This document shows, one piece after another, positions 47,059-55,805 of a stretch of 64,000 nucleotides of DNA (position 1 is its first letter; each line of letters begins with the position of its first letter). The stretch covers positions 124,001 to 188,000 of the forward strand of contig NZ_SHLX01000008.1 in the NCBI RefSeq assembly GCF_004764705.1, in the 5' to 3' direction. The notes below the pieces were generated by a model. It had not been told where the DNA came from, made no database searches, and saw nothing but the letters and a program-made list of their open reading frames with translations. The translations under genes and the position numbers were made by a program. Source of the DNA: Paenibacillus cymbidii. GTDB lineage: Bacteria > Bacillota > Bacilli > Paenibacillales > NBRC-103111.

Positions 47059-47251
47059 AAATAGCCCATGAAAAATGGCCTATTTGAACCATTTCGGGTG
47101 CCTCGTCGGAAATAGCCAGTGGAAACACTGGTTATTTGCCCCGGATTGCCTTTAAATAGGCATTTCATATGAAATAGCCAGTGAAATCACTGGCTATTTC
47201 GTATGAACGGCCCGTTTTTGGCGAAATAGGCAATAAAACATGGCCTATTTT
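47059..47251 (-). repeat. Four-hairpin interspersed repeat, copy 4
   Basis: 193 bp, inverted relative to copy 1 and similar to it over the whole length, spacers included. Hairpins at about 47059-47085, 47109-47137, 47171-47200 (perfect AAATAGCCAGTG...CACTGGCTATTT arms) and 47223-47251. Confidence 0.85.
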
Positions 47252-47460
47252 GCAAGGTGTTCGTTGGCGGATGGGAGTGGCGCGCCATCGTGCGAAGAAT
47301 TCGGAAAACATGAAGCGATCGGAATCCCAACCCTCACGCGCTCACTCAGCGTCCGCCGCGGCCTTATGCAACGCGTTTAGCGCATGTTTCATGCGCTGCA
47401 GCACATCTAAACATGGATATTTATACCATTATCAATTAGGAAATAGATTCTTTACAAACG

Positions 47461-47498
47461 AAAATAGCGCCACTCCACGGGCGGGAATGGCGCTATTG
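47461..47498 (-). terminator. Rho-independent terminator of the second Gfo/Idh/MocA gene
   Basis: Minus strand AATAGCGCCATTCC / GGAGTGGCGCTATT stem followed by TTCG-T, 15 bp past the stop at 47514. Confidence 0.65.
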
Positions 47499-47513
47499 TT
47501 GCGCGTGCCAAAT

Positions 47514-48365
47514 CTATTTCGCCACGGCGATCCACTCGAACGGAGCGGCCGCTGCCTTCTCGCCGGCTTCGAGGACAGCTGCAATCGCCAGCGTTTCCTC
47601 CTTCGCAACCGGCGGTTCGCCGCCGTCGAAAAACTCAACCAGCTTCGCGATGAACGCGGCGAAAAAGTCCGACTGCACGGTCACAAACGCCGACTTCCCG
47701 CCGCCTTCCGCTGCCGTGCCGTGAAACGCCATGCCGAACGGACAACCGTCGCCGTACAGATGCATCGTCGCCTGGCGGCCGTCCGCGAACCCGATCACAA
47801 GCGCGGGCGTATCCGCCGTTCCCGTCCACATGACCCGCTCGGCTCCCGTTCCGAGCAGCGCCACGATCGGCTCTGCCTGGTGTACGGCGTAATTGCCGTA
47901 TTTGCCCGGTCCGAAGCTGAGCACCGAACCGACCCCGGCCATGTCCAGCGCGCCGTATTCGGCCGCGTAGCGCAGCGCCGACGTCGAATACATCGGCGTG
48001 CCGTGCGCTTCCGCCAGCGCAAACAACCGCTTCGCCGTCGCCAGATCCGGAGCGAACGTCTTATCCACAAACACCGGCTTGCCCGACCGAAGCGGCAGCT
48101 GCGACAGCTCCTCGTGGTATTCCGGATTGTCCGGCGACAGCACGACCAGCGCGTCGCAGCGCTCCACGACTTCCGCGATCGAATCGAGCAGCGTAATGCC
48201 CTTGCGCTCGCACCATTCGGCGTTGCTCGGCCGGCCCGGCACATTCGCCAGACCGTACGCGTACGCCACCTTCATCCTCCCGGCCGACGCCTCCTCAATC
48301 CATGCCGGGTACTTCTCCGCATGCCATTCGTTTAAATAGTAATCGATAAAGCCGATGGTAATCAT
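47514..48365 (-). CDS. Short Gfo/Idh/MocA-like oxidoreductase
   Basis: 283 aa from ATG 48365 with AAGGAGGAG upstream; about 50-90 residues shorter than the usual family length. N-terminal Rossmann-like domain lacks the classic GxGxxG (ITIGFIDYYLNEWHAEKYP) but keeps VVLSPDNPEYHEE and the conserved Lys in KPVFVDKTFAPD. The C-terminal domain is shortened. It may be a sugar dehydrogenase with a different cofactor loop, or a non-catalytic relative. It follows the binding-protein gene beyond a terminator-like hairpin. Confidence 0.8.
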   Translation of the reverse strand: MITIGFIDYYLNEWHAEKYPAWIEEASAGRMKVAYAYGLANVPGRPSNAEWCERKGITLLDSIAEVVERCDALVVLSPDNPEYHEELSQLPLRSGKPVFVDKTFAPDLATAKRLFALAEAHGTPMYSTSALRYAAEYGALDMAGVGSVLSFGPGKYGNYAVHQAEPIVALLGTGAERVMWTGTADTPALVIGFADGRQATMHLYGDGCPFGMAFHGTAAEGGGKSAFVTVQSDFFAAFIAKLVEFFDGGEPPVAKEETLAIAAVLEAGEKAAAAPFEWIAVAK

Positions 48366-48436
48366 GATGCTCCTCCTTCAATTCAACCGTCGATTGTACT
48401 GTCCGATCCATTTTACACCGCCTCCCCCTCCCGGGG

Positions 48437-48475
48437 CAAAACAATCCCCCGCGGCGCACAGCCGCGAGGGGAACG
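48437..48475 (-). terminator. Terminator or attenuator after the importer operon
   Basis: Minus strand CCCCTCGCGGC-TGTGC-GCCGCGGGGG followed by ATTGTTTTG, 5 bp after the binding-protein stop. It may reduce read-through into the Gfo/Idh/MocA gene. Confidence 0.7.
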
Positions 48476-48479
48476 GAGC

Positions 48480-50015
48480 TTATTTGTTCGAAGCGTACCA
48501 CTCGTTGGCGGCTTTCGTCATTTCGTCTCCGCCTTCGGCTTTCCATTGCGCCAGGAACTTGTCGTAGTTTTCCAGAGGCTCGGCGCCGGTAATGTACTTC
48601 AGGAACGTGTCTTCCATCAGCTTCTGCAGCTTCTGGCTGTATTTGCCGATCGCTTCGAGCGGCGGCGCAAACGCCAGCGGATCGAGCTGCGTGCTGCCTT
48701 TGGCCATATCCTGGATCTTCGTGAACGCATCGGTCAGGATCGGATCCTTGCGCACGCGGGCTTGCCAGTAGATCGGGTAGTTCGTTTCGTCGACGCCGGT
48801 CAGGAACGTGGAGGCGTTGTTATATTCGTCGTTGAATTTCGGCAAAATCGGGAAGAAGTTGCCGTTCTCGACTTTGTAATGCACGCCTTCCTTGCCGATC
48901 GCCGCTTCCTTGAAGATTTCCTTGTCCAGCTTCAAGTCCAGATACTTGATGATTTCCTCTTTGTTGTCCGCCCATTTCGGAATGCCGACGTAGAAGCTGA
49001 TGCCGGCTGTGCCCATGACGTGCGGCTTGCCGTCGTCGCCGTTGATGAACGGCAAATACGTAATTTTGGCGTTCGGCGTGTTTTTCAGCAGCGCGTTCTG
49101 TACGGTCGGCGCATTGGCCCAGTTGTTCGAGATCATTGCCGCTTTGCCGCTCGTAAAGTTTTCGATCACTTTGTTCGACTGATTGATGGACCATTCCTGG
49201 TCGATCAGCTTCTCGCTGTACAGCTTCTTCATGAACTCGAGGTATTTCTTCATGTTCGGGTTTTCTACCGCGTTCACGAGCTTGCCGTTTACATCCTGCC
49301 AGCCGGTGTTTGTGGACACATTCGTGATGCCGAACGTCGGGAGAATTTCCGGCACGAGCGGGGTTTTGCCGCCGGACAACGGAATAACGTTTTTCTTTTC
49401 TTTCAACGTTTTCAGCACGTTGTACAGTTCGTCGCGGTTCGTCGGCGCCTTCAGGCCGAGCTCGTCCATCCAGTCCTGGCGGACGATCAGGTCCGAGTTG
49501 ACGGTCGTACCCGAGCCGGTTTGCGGAATGCCGTAAATTTTGCCGTTCAGCTTCGCGCCGTTCCACGATTTTTGCGAAATGACGTTTTTCATGTTCGTGC
49601 CGTACTTGTTGACGAGCTCGTCAATCGGCTCCAGCGCGCCGGACGAAGCCAGCTTCGAATATTGCGTGGCTCCGAGCAGCATGAACGAATAGTTTTCTTT
49701 GCTCGACATGAGCAGGTTCAGCTTGTCGTCCGGATTTTCGACCGGCAGCATGTCGTAGGTGACTTTATAGCCGGTTTTTTCGTTCAGGAACTTGGCGACG
49801 ACTTCGGCGTTCGGATCGAAGCGGCCGTATTGCAGCAGCGCCTTGAATTCCGGCTTCGGCTTGTTCGGCGTTGCGGATGCGGATGCGCTTGGCGACGTCG
49901 ATGCGGAAGGCGAAGCGGAGCTTGCGTTTTTGTCGCTGCCGCCGTTGCCGCAGGCGGCGACGACCGCCGCCAGCGTCGTGACGGACAGGACGGTGAGCAA
50001 AGATTTTTTTACCAT
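48480..50015 (-). CDS. Extracellular solute-binding lipoprotein, LplA type
   Basis: 511 aa from ATG 50015. Lipobox LAAVVAAC; a Ser/Ala/Pro linker (SPSASTSPSASASATPN) follows the lipidated Cys, then the binding fold (ALLQYGRFDPNAEVVAKFL, YSFMLLGATQYSKLASSGAL, KIYGIPQTGSGTTVNSDLIV, and C-terminal YDKFLAQWKAEGGDEMTKAA). Encoded directly after two permeases, so it is the binding component of that importer. The ATPase is not in the cluster; in Firmicutes a shared MsmX-type ATPase usually serves such systems. Confidence 0.94.
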   Translation of the reverse strand: MVKKSLLTVLSVTTLAAVVAACGNGGSDKNASSASPSASTSPSASASATPNKPKPEFKALLQYGRFDPNAEVVAKFLNEKTGYKVTYDMLPVENPDDKLNLLMSSKENYSFMLLGATQYSKLASSGALEPIDELVNKYGTNMKNVISQKSWNGAKLNGKIYGIPQTGSGTTVNSDLIVRQDWMDELGLKAPTNRDELYNVLKTLKEKKNVIPLSGGKTPLVPEILPTFGITNVSTNTGWQDVNGKLVNAVENPNMKKYLEFMKKLYSEKLIDQEWSINQSNKVIENFTSGKAAMISNNWANAPTVQNALLKNTPNAKITYLPFINGDDGKPHVMGTAGISFYVGIPKWADNKEEIIKYLDLKLDKEIFKEAAIGKEGVHYKVENGNFFPILPKFNDEYNNASTFLTGVDETNYPIYWQARVRKDPILTDAFTKIQDMAKGSTQLDPLAFAPPLEAIGKYSQKLQKLMEDTFLKYITGAEPLENYDKFLAQWKAEGGDEMTKAANEWYASNK

Positions 50016-50114
50016 GGTTGAGCGGGACCTCCCTGAATGTTGTGATTGCTTGCTGCCAGGATGAAGCGGGACATCGTTTGCCGCACCACCTCCTCTCCAA
50101 GGGGCATGCCGCCC

Positions 50115-51023
50115 TCAGCCTTTGACGGAACCGACCAGCACGCCCTTGACGAAATACTTCTGCAGAAACGGATACACGAGCACGATCGGCACGGTCGCGA
50201 GGATGATCGACGCGGCCTGGATCGACTGCGGCGACACGTTCAGCGAAGCGTCGATGTTCGTCCGCAGGAACGTATCCGTCGAAGAAACGAACAGTTCCTT
50301 CAAATACAGCTGCAGCGGCTTCAGATGCGCGGAGTTGATGTAAATGAGCGCCGTAAAATAGTCGTTCCAGAAAAATACCGCGTAAAACAGCCCGATCGTC
50401 GCCAGCACCGGCAGCGATAACGGCAGCATGATGCGGAACAATATCGTCAGGTTGCTCGCCCCGTCGATTTTGGCCGATTCCTCCAGTCCGTCGGGAAGCG
50501 TTTCAAAATAACTTTTGACGATCAGCATGTTGTACACGTTGATCATGAATGGAAGGAACAGCACCGGCAGCTTGTTGATCAGCTCCAGGTTGTTCATCAG
50601 CAGGTACGTCGGGATGAGGCCGCCGCTGAACAGCATCGTAAACAAGTACAGCAGGATAAAAAACTTGCGTCCCCGCAGCCGCGGCTTGGACAGCGGGTAA
50701 GCGGCGAGCGTCGTCATGATCAGCGCCAGCGCCGTGCCGGCCACCAAGACCGTTACGGACATGCCGAACGCATGCAGAAACTGCGAGTTGCTGGCGACAT
50801 AACGATACGTGCCGAATTGAAAATCGACCGGCAGCAGCGTCACCATTCCCGATACGACCGCCGCCTCGCTGCTGAGCGATTTGGCGATCAGGTTGACGAA
50901 CGGAAACAGCGTCGACAACCCGAGCAACACGAATACGGTGTAATTGAAAACCGTGAATATTTTTTCCGGCACCGAGGTGCGGATGGCGCGGCTCCGCTTC
51001 GACCGGGCGGTTGTCGTGCTCAT
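50115..51023 (-). CDS. Carbohydrate ABC transporter permease, LplC/MalG type
   Basis: 302 aa from ATG 51023 with GGAGG upstream. Six membrane helices; EAA motif in FETLPDGLEESAKIDGASNL; C-terminal PFLQKYFVKGVLVGSVKG is typical of the LplC group. Forms a heterodimer with the LplB-type permease encoded upstream. Substrate probably an oligosaccharide handled by the neighbouring oxidoreductases. Confidence 0.95.
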   Translation of the reverse strand: MSTTTARSKRSRAIRTSVPEKIFTVFNYTVFVLLGLSTLFPFVNLIAKSLSSEAAVVSGMVTLLPVDFQFGTYRYVASNSQFLHAFGMSVTVLVAGTALALIMTTLAAYPLSKPRLRGRKFFILLYLFTMLFSGGLIPTYLLMNNLELINKLPVLFLPFMINVYNMLIVKSYFETLPDGLEESAKIDGASNLTILFRIMLPLSLPVLATIGLFYAVFFWNDYFTALIYINSAHLKPLQLYLKELFVSSTDTFLRTNIDASLNVSPQSIQAASIILATVPIVLVYPFLQKYFVKGVLVGSVKG

Positions 51024-51062
51024 GATGGTCTTCCTCCTTCGTGGCCTGTCCCCGGCGGGCTT

Positions 51063-52031
51063 CTACCAGATGCTGCGCCCGAACAGCTTGCGGGAGAGCG
51101 CGTTGCCCGAAATAATCAGCATAAAAGCGACGACCGATTCGAACACGCCGACGGCGGTCGAGAAGCTGTAATCCTGGTCGCCCAGGCCGACGCGAATCAC
51201 GTACGTGCCGATGACGTCGGCGACGTTGTACACGCTCGGGTTGTACATGACGAGAATTTGTTCCGTACCCGCTTCGAGCACATAGCCCAGGCGCAAGATG
51301 AACATGAGCAGGATGATCGGCACGAGACCCGGCAGCGTGATGTGGACGATTTGTTTCCACCTGCTTGCGCCGTCGATTTTGGCCGCTTCGTACAGTCCCG
51401 GGTCGATGCCCGCCAGCGCCGCCAAATAGACGATCGTGCTCCAGCCGGTTTCCTTCCAGCCCGCCGTCGACACGAGCACGGTGCGGAAGATGTCGCTGTC
51501 GAGGAAAAAACGAATCGGTTCGCCGCCCAGGCTGACGATAAATTTGTTGACGATGCCGCCGTTGGTCGACAGGAGGTCGATGAACAAGCCGCTTACGATG
51601 ACCCAGGACAGAAAGTGAGGCAAGTAAACGACCGTCTGTACGCTGCGCTTGAACCACATGGACCTCAGCTCGTTCAACATGATCGCGATGATGATCGGCA
51701 GCGGGAACAGGAACACGATTTTGTACACGGAGATGACGAGCGTATTGCGAAACACCTGCAGAAAGCTGTCCGACGAGAACAAATGGTTGAAATGCTTCCA
51801 ACCTACCCAGGGGCTTGCCGCCACGCCGTCGAAAATGTTGAAATCCTTGAACGCGATGACGATGCCGTACATGGGCGTATACTTGAACAGCAGCAGAAAC
51901 GCGATGCCAGGGATCAGCGCGATGTACAAATCCCAGTCTTTGCGAATATCGGCCAGCAGCCTCCGCATCGCGCCCCTGCCCGCCGCAAGCTCCGGTCTGG
52001 CGCCGCCATTCGCAGCCGCATTACCTTTCAC
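51063..52031 (-). CDS. Carbohydrate ABC transporter permease, LplB/MalF type
   Basis: 322 aa from GTG 52031 with AAGGAGGA 6 nt upstream; a longer frame has no ribosome site. Six membrane helices (KDWDLYIALIPGIAFLLLFK first), EAA motif in GIDPGLYEAAKIDGASRWKQ, ending GNALSRKLFGRSIW. First gene of the importer operon (LplB, LplC, binding protein). Confidence 0.95.
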   Translation of the reverse strand: MKGNAAANGGARPELAAGRGAMRRLLADIRKDWDLYIALIPGIAFLLLFKYTPMYGIVIAFKDFNIFDGVAASPWVGWKHFNHLFSSDSFLQVFRNTLVISVYKIVFLFPLPIIIAIMLNELRSMWFKRSVQTVVYLPHFLSWVIVSGLFIDLLSTNGGIVNKFIVSLGGEPIRFFLDSDIFRTVLVSTAGWKETGWSTIVYLAALAGIDPGLYEAAKIDGASRWKQIVHITLPGLVPIILLMFILRLGYVLEAGTEQILVMYNPSVYNVADVIGTYVIRVGLGDQDYSFSTAVGVFESVVAFMLIISGNALSRKLFGRSIW

Positions 52032-52230
52032 GGTGCTTCCTCCTTCTTGCTGTGCGTCTGAAAACAAGTGTATCACCGAACGAATTTTTGCGAATTGGAC
52101 GACGATTGCTTGTTTTGGTACTTTCATTTGTTTGTGCGAATGCGCAATCGCCTGCAAACAGGGCTGATTCCGAAAAGCCCCCTCTCCCCCCAATGTTGTC
52201 AGGTTAACGCGGAATAACAAGGGAATGGCG

Positions 52231-52370
52231 AAATAAGCAGGTTTTTCCGGCTTATTTGAATGGTTTCCCCAAAGTCGTTCGTTTGAGCGCGATGGCGATG
52301 GTGATGTTGGCGAGGGGCTGACATTCGTTATCCACCGTTAATCGACAGCCTCTGTTTATGGCCTATTTCG
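52231..52370. repeat. Decayed copy of the hairpin repeat
   Basis: AAATAAGC-AGGTTTTTCC-GGCTTATTT (52231-52257) and a half hairpin TTTATGGCCTATTTCGCC near 52356-52373 resemble parts of the four complete copies; the middle hairpins are gone. Confidence 0.45.
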
Positions 52371-52594
52371 CCCCCAACCGAACGATGAGGCTAGGGAAAC
52401 ACACTCCTGTGGCACCAATGCTGGCTCGGCAATGACAGGGAACGTTGTCGCTTGAGCCAGGCCCGCATTCCCCCTCCTCTGGAGCGGAACAACCCGTATG
52501 TTAAGCAGCAATCGCTTAACTGACAACATTGCCTCTCCCTCCCCCGCCTCTCTCCGCTTTCATGCGGCCAAGTGCCACTGTCACACCGAGGTGT

Positions 52595-52613
52595 AAAATT
52601 TTTGTCAAATGCG
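52595..52613 (+). promoter_or_regulatory. Shared 19-nt box upstream of the SLH-PEBP gene
   Basis: AAAATTTTTGTCAAATGCG, identical in 18 of 19 positions to 60671-60689 upstream of the anti-sigma kinase gene. In both, a TA-rich hexamer (TAAAGT here, TAATAT there) begins 6 nt after the box, and the coding start follows within 50-70 nt. Probably part of a promoter or operator common to the two units. Confidence 0.6.
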
Positions 52614-52679
52614 TCGGCTAAAGTGAAAGCAACCCGGAAGCAAGCGGGGAAAACAGACGATGGGAACGGAGGAACTGCC

Positions 52680-55559
52680 ATGTTGGCAAAAGCGAAGCGC
52701 GTCGGCGCAGCCGTGCTCGTATCGCTCGGCGTGCTGGGCGCCGCCGCAAACGGATACGGCGCCGCCCCGGCGGAAACCGGAGCGTCGATTCCGGCGACAA
52801 ACAAGCCGGTCGCGGCGTTTGCGGACGTTAGCGGACACTGGGCGGAGAAGACGATCGACCGGTGGGCAAACAAAGGGCTGATTGATGGATACGAGGAGGC
52901 GGCGTTTCGACCGGATCTTCCCGTGAGCCGCGGCGAATGGATGGCGCTCGTCAACCGTTCGTTCGGCTACGGGGCCGCGGCCGATGTCGGGTTCGCCGAC
53001 CTGAAGGCCGGCGATTGGGCGTACGAAGACGTGCGCAAGGCGGTCAAGGCCGGTTATGCCGAAGGGTACGAGGACGGCACAATCCGCTGGAACCAGCCGG
53101 TCAACCGCCAGGAAGCTGCCGTTATGCTCGCGCGGCTGCTGCGGCTGGACGGCGCGGCCGAAGCAGTCGCAGATTATGCCGATGCCGCCGACGTTGCGGC
53201 GTGGAGCGCCGGCGCCGTTGGCGCCGCAGCCCGCAGCGGAATGATGGAAGGCTACGAGGACGGTTCTTACCGGCCGACCCGTGCGATTACTCGTGCGGAA
53301 GCCGTCGTCGCGCTCGATCGGGCCGTGCTCCGGCATTCGCCGGTATATGACGAAGCCGGCGTTTACGGCCCGGCATCCGGCACCGCGTCAATAATCGGCA
53401 ACGTGACGATTGCAGCCGGCGGGGTCACGCTGCGCAACACCGTGATCGCAGGCGACCTGCTGCTCGCCGAATCGATCGGCGACGGCGACGTGCTGCTCGA
53501 CCGCGTCACAGTCAAAGGCGCTACGACGGTTCAAGGCGGCGGAGCGAACTCGGTTCATCTCCGCGACGCAGTGCTGGTGACCGTCATCGTCGACAAGAAA
53601 ACCGGCGATGTGCGCATTGTCGCCGAAGGCGGCACATCCGTGCAGTCGGTCACCGTACAGTCCGGGGCCCGGCTGGAAACGGCCGACGAGGCCGGCGGCG
53701 CGTTCGGCGTCGTGCGGCTGTCGGAGCGGCTGCCGCAAGGCTCGCAGGTGACGCTGGCCGGCACCTTCGACAGCGTCGAAATTTCCTCGGCGGCGGTGCG
53801 GGTTGTCGTGCCGCAAGGCACGATCCGCCAGCTGACGACGGTGGAAGGCGCAGCCGGCGCCACGCTGGACCTTGGCGAAGCGGCGACGATTACCCGGCTC
53901 GTGCTGGAAGCGGCTCTGAGCGTGTTCGGCTCCGGCGCGATCGAAACGGCCGTTGTCGCCGACGGCGCTCGGCAATCGACGTTCGCAAGGGAGCCCGGCA
54001 AACGGGAGGACAGGAGCGGCGCCGCATCGCCTTCGCCGACAGCCAGCCCGTCGCCGTCGCCAAGCCCGGCTGCGACGACTCCGGGCGGGTCGAGCGGGTC
54101 GAATTCGCCGGGTCCCTCGGAGCCGGCGGCGGATACAACGGCGCCGACGCTATCCCGCACCACAACGGGCACCGTGTCGGTCGGCGATAATGTGTACGGG
54201 CAGAGCAACGAGGCGGGCACGCTGTATCTGGTGCCGAAAACCGCCTATACGTACGAGCCGCACCTGACCGCCATGTCGCAGCTCCCTTACGGCCAGCGCG
54301 TTACCGTAAGCGCCGGCGTGTACGCAAGCATCAATACAGCTGGCTTGTCCGCCGGCACTTATGTGATGTACGCCAAAGACAGCGCCGGCAACTTGTCCGC
54401 GCCTTCCGGCGATATTCGGCTCGAAGCGGCGTTTGCGCTCGTGTCGACCGCCTTCTCGGACGGCGGCGCCATCGGCCAAACTTATTCCCGGGGCGGCGGC
54501 AATATGAGCGTACCGCTCGCCTGGAGCAACGCGCCGGAAGGAACACGATCGTTTGCGCTGCTCATGTACGACACGCATCCGATCGCCGGCAACTTCATCC
54601 ATTGGGCCGTCATCAACATTCCGGGCGACGCGACGACGCTGACCGCAAGCGTGGCAGGCGACTCGCTTCCTGGCGGCAGCACGCCGCTCGGCAACAATTC
54701 GAACCCGAACGAATCGGGTTACATCGGCCCGTACCCGCCGGCTTCGAACGATCCGGCGGGAGGCACGCACATCTACCGGTTCAAGCTGTTCGCCCTCGGC
54801 AACGAACAGGCGCTTGTCCCGGACGCCTTCGAAGCCATTATCGACGGTTGGATGAACGGGCATGTCGACAGCTTCGCCGCCGCATTCGGCGCCGACTTGC
54901 TGGCCGTCGCCGAGCTGAGCGGCACGTATTTCGCCCAGGCTGCTCAACTTCTGACGGGAGCGACGGCGAGCGCTGCGGAGGAGGCCGATTTTGCCACTCG
55001 GATCGCGTATACGCCGGCCGACGGCCATTCGCTGCGCGTGTCGGTCAGCAGCTTCTCCTTCACCGGCATGCAGCCGGAGCTGAACGCCGCGCCGCCCGAG
55101 CAGACGGTGCCTTATACGGCGGGAACGCCGATCACGGGGGTGCTGCCCGGCATGCATATCGGGCTGTACGAAGTCGACGGCGGCAACCGGGTCGTCAAGT
55201 TCGCCGACCTTGCGCTGGCCGAGGCGGACGTCCATACGATGCGGCTGGAATCGCTCGGGTCGACGCAATCGGAAGTAATGCTCTCCTTCACTCCGCCCGG
55301 CTTAAGCGGATTGAGCGAATGGACAAGCTTCCGAGTCGAATATTCCGCCGACGAAGGAGCGACCTGGCATGAGGCGACCATCGCGCTCCCGACCGATCCT
55401 CCGACCGTGCCGGCGCCTGTGATTACGTCGGCGTCGAATTCGGCTACCGTTTACATCCTTAGCCCGGATACGTCGTACCAGTTCCGGCTGGTCGCGGAGC
55501 TGTTCGGCGCCTCGGGCAGCTCGACCGTTTTAGTAAAACGCACCCTTCCCTCCTCCTGA
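52680..55559 (+). CDS. SLH-domain cell-surface protein with beta-helix, PEBP-like and Fn3-like domains
   Basis: 959 aa from ATG 52680 with GGAGG 7 nt upstream. Signal peptide to about residue 28. Three SLH domains (about 44-215: FADVSGHWAEKTIDRWANKG, then two shorter ones with EGYEDG motifs) anchor it to the cell-wall polymer. Residues 225-435 are a Thr/Val-rich beta-helix-like region, followed by a Ser/Pro linker (about 440-490) and an Ig-like stretch. Residues about 585-760 match the PEBP/YbhB-YbcL family (SFALLMYDTHPIAGNFIHWA, GGTHIYRFKLFALG), normally a small free-standing protein. The C-terminus (about 860-955) looks like fibronectin type III (WTSFRVEYSADEGATWHEAT). The ligand is unknown. 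Confidence 0.88.
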   Translation: MLAKAKRVGAAVLVSLGVLGAAANGYGAAPAETGASIPATNKPVAAFADVSGHWAEKTIDRWANKGLIDGYEEAAFRPDLPVSRGEWMALVNRSFGYGAAADVGFADLKAGDWAYEDVRKAVKAGYAEGYEDGTIRWNQPVNRQEAAVMLARLLRLDGAAEAVADYADAADVAAWSAGAVGAAARSGMMEGYEDGSYRPTRAITRAEAVVALDRAVLRHSPVYDEAGVYGPASGTASIIGNVTIAAGGVTLRNTVIAGDLLLAESIGDGDVLLDRVTVKGATTVQGGGANSVHLRDAVLVTVIVDKKTGDVRIVAEGGTSVQSVTVQSGARLETADEAGGAFGVVRLSERLPQGSQVTLAGTFDSVEISSAAVRVVVPQGTIRQLTTVEGAAGATLDLGEAATITRLVLEAALSVFGSGAIETAVVADGARQSTFAREPGKREDRSGAASPSPTASPSPSPSPAATTPGGSSGSNSPGPSEPAADTTAPTLSRTTTGTVSVGDNVYGQSNEAGTLYLVPKTAYTYEPHLTAMSQLPYGQRVTVSAGVYASINTAGLSAGTYVMYAKDSAGNLSAPSGDIRLEAAFALVSTAFSDGGAIGQTYSRGGGNMSVPLAWSNAPEGTRSFALLMYDTHPIAGNFIHWAVINIPGDATTLTASVAGDSLPGGSTPLGNNSNPNESGYIGPYPPASNDPAGGTHIYRFKLFALGNEQALVPDAFEAIIDGWMNGHVDSFAAAFGADLLAVAELSGTYFAQAAQLLTGATASAAEEADFATRIAYTPADGHSLRVSVSSFSFTGMQPELNAAPPEQTVPYTAGTPITGVLPGMHIGLYEVDGGNRVVKFADLALAEADVHTMRLESLGSTQSEVMLSFTPPGLSGLSEWTSFRVEYSADEGATWHEATIALPTDPPTVPAPVITSASNSATVYILSPDTSYQFRLVAELFGASGSSTVLVKRTLPSS

Positions 55560-55579
55560 TGCCGCTCGCTCGGGCAACG

Positions 55580-55613
55580 CCATCCATCCGCCAGCAGCGG
55601 ATGGATGGTTTTT
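55580..55613 (+). terminator. Rho-independent terminator of the SLH protein gene
   Basis: CCATCCATCCGC-CAGCA-GCGGATGGATGG followed by TTTTTAT, a perfect 12-bp stem. Confidence 0.9.
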
Positions 55614-55805
55614 ATATGCATAAATAATGGATAACGAGACAGTCGATAAGCTGTAGGCTTGTTTCATGCGCTGCAGCTCCCGCTGGCTTAGCGCAGCGCA
55701 TTTGGCGCATGTTTTCTTATTTTCCGACCGATAACAAGGATTCCCGGCATGCGCGTAGAAGTGGTATCGGGACAAGGATTACGGGCGACATCAGGAGGGA
55801 ACGGC

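Larger units (their letters stand above)
46771..47513. other. 743-bp convergent intergenic region with repeat copy 4
   Basis: No gene supported. It holds short inverted repeats (46776-46810, GCGTGAAGCGC and CTCACGCTTCAG), the extended part of a repeat element (about 46965-47058), repeat copy 4, a 17-nt sequence also found at 55661-55677, and the terminator of the Gfo/Idh/MocA gene that follows on the minus strand. Confidence 0.65.
52032..52679. other. 648-bp divergent intergenic region between the importer and the SLH protein gene
   Basis: No gene supported. Contains a decayed hairpin repeat (52231-52370), C-rich stretches near 52180 and 52540, and on the right the shared 19-nt box at 52595-52613 followed by TAAAGT and a good ribosome site for the SLH gene. 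Confidence 0.6.

Noticed and set aside
52391..52954. Minus-strand 187-codon frame in the gap before the SLH gene
   Set aside because: Overlaps the start of the SLH protein gene, lacks a ribosome site and has antisense-type composition.
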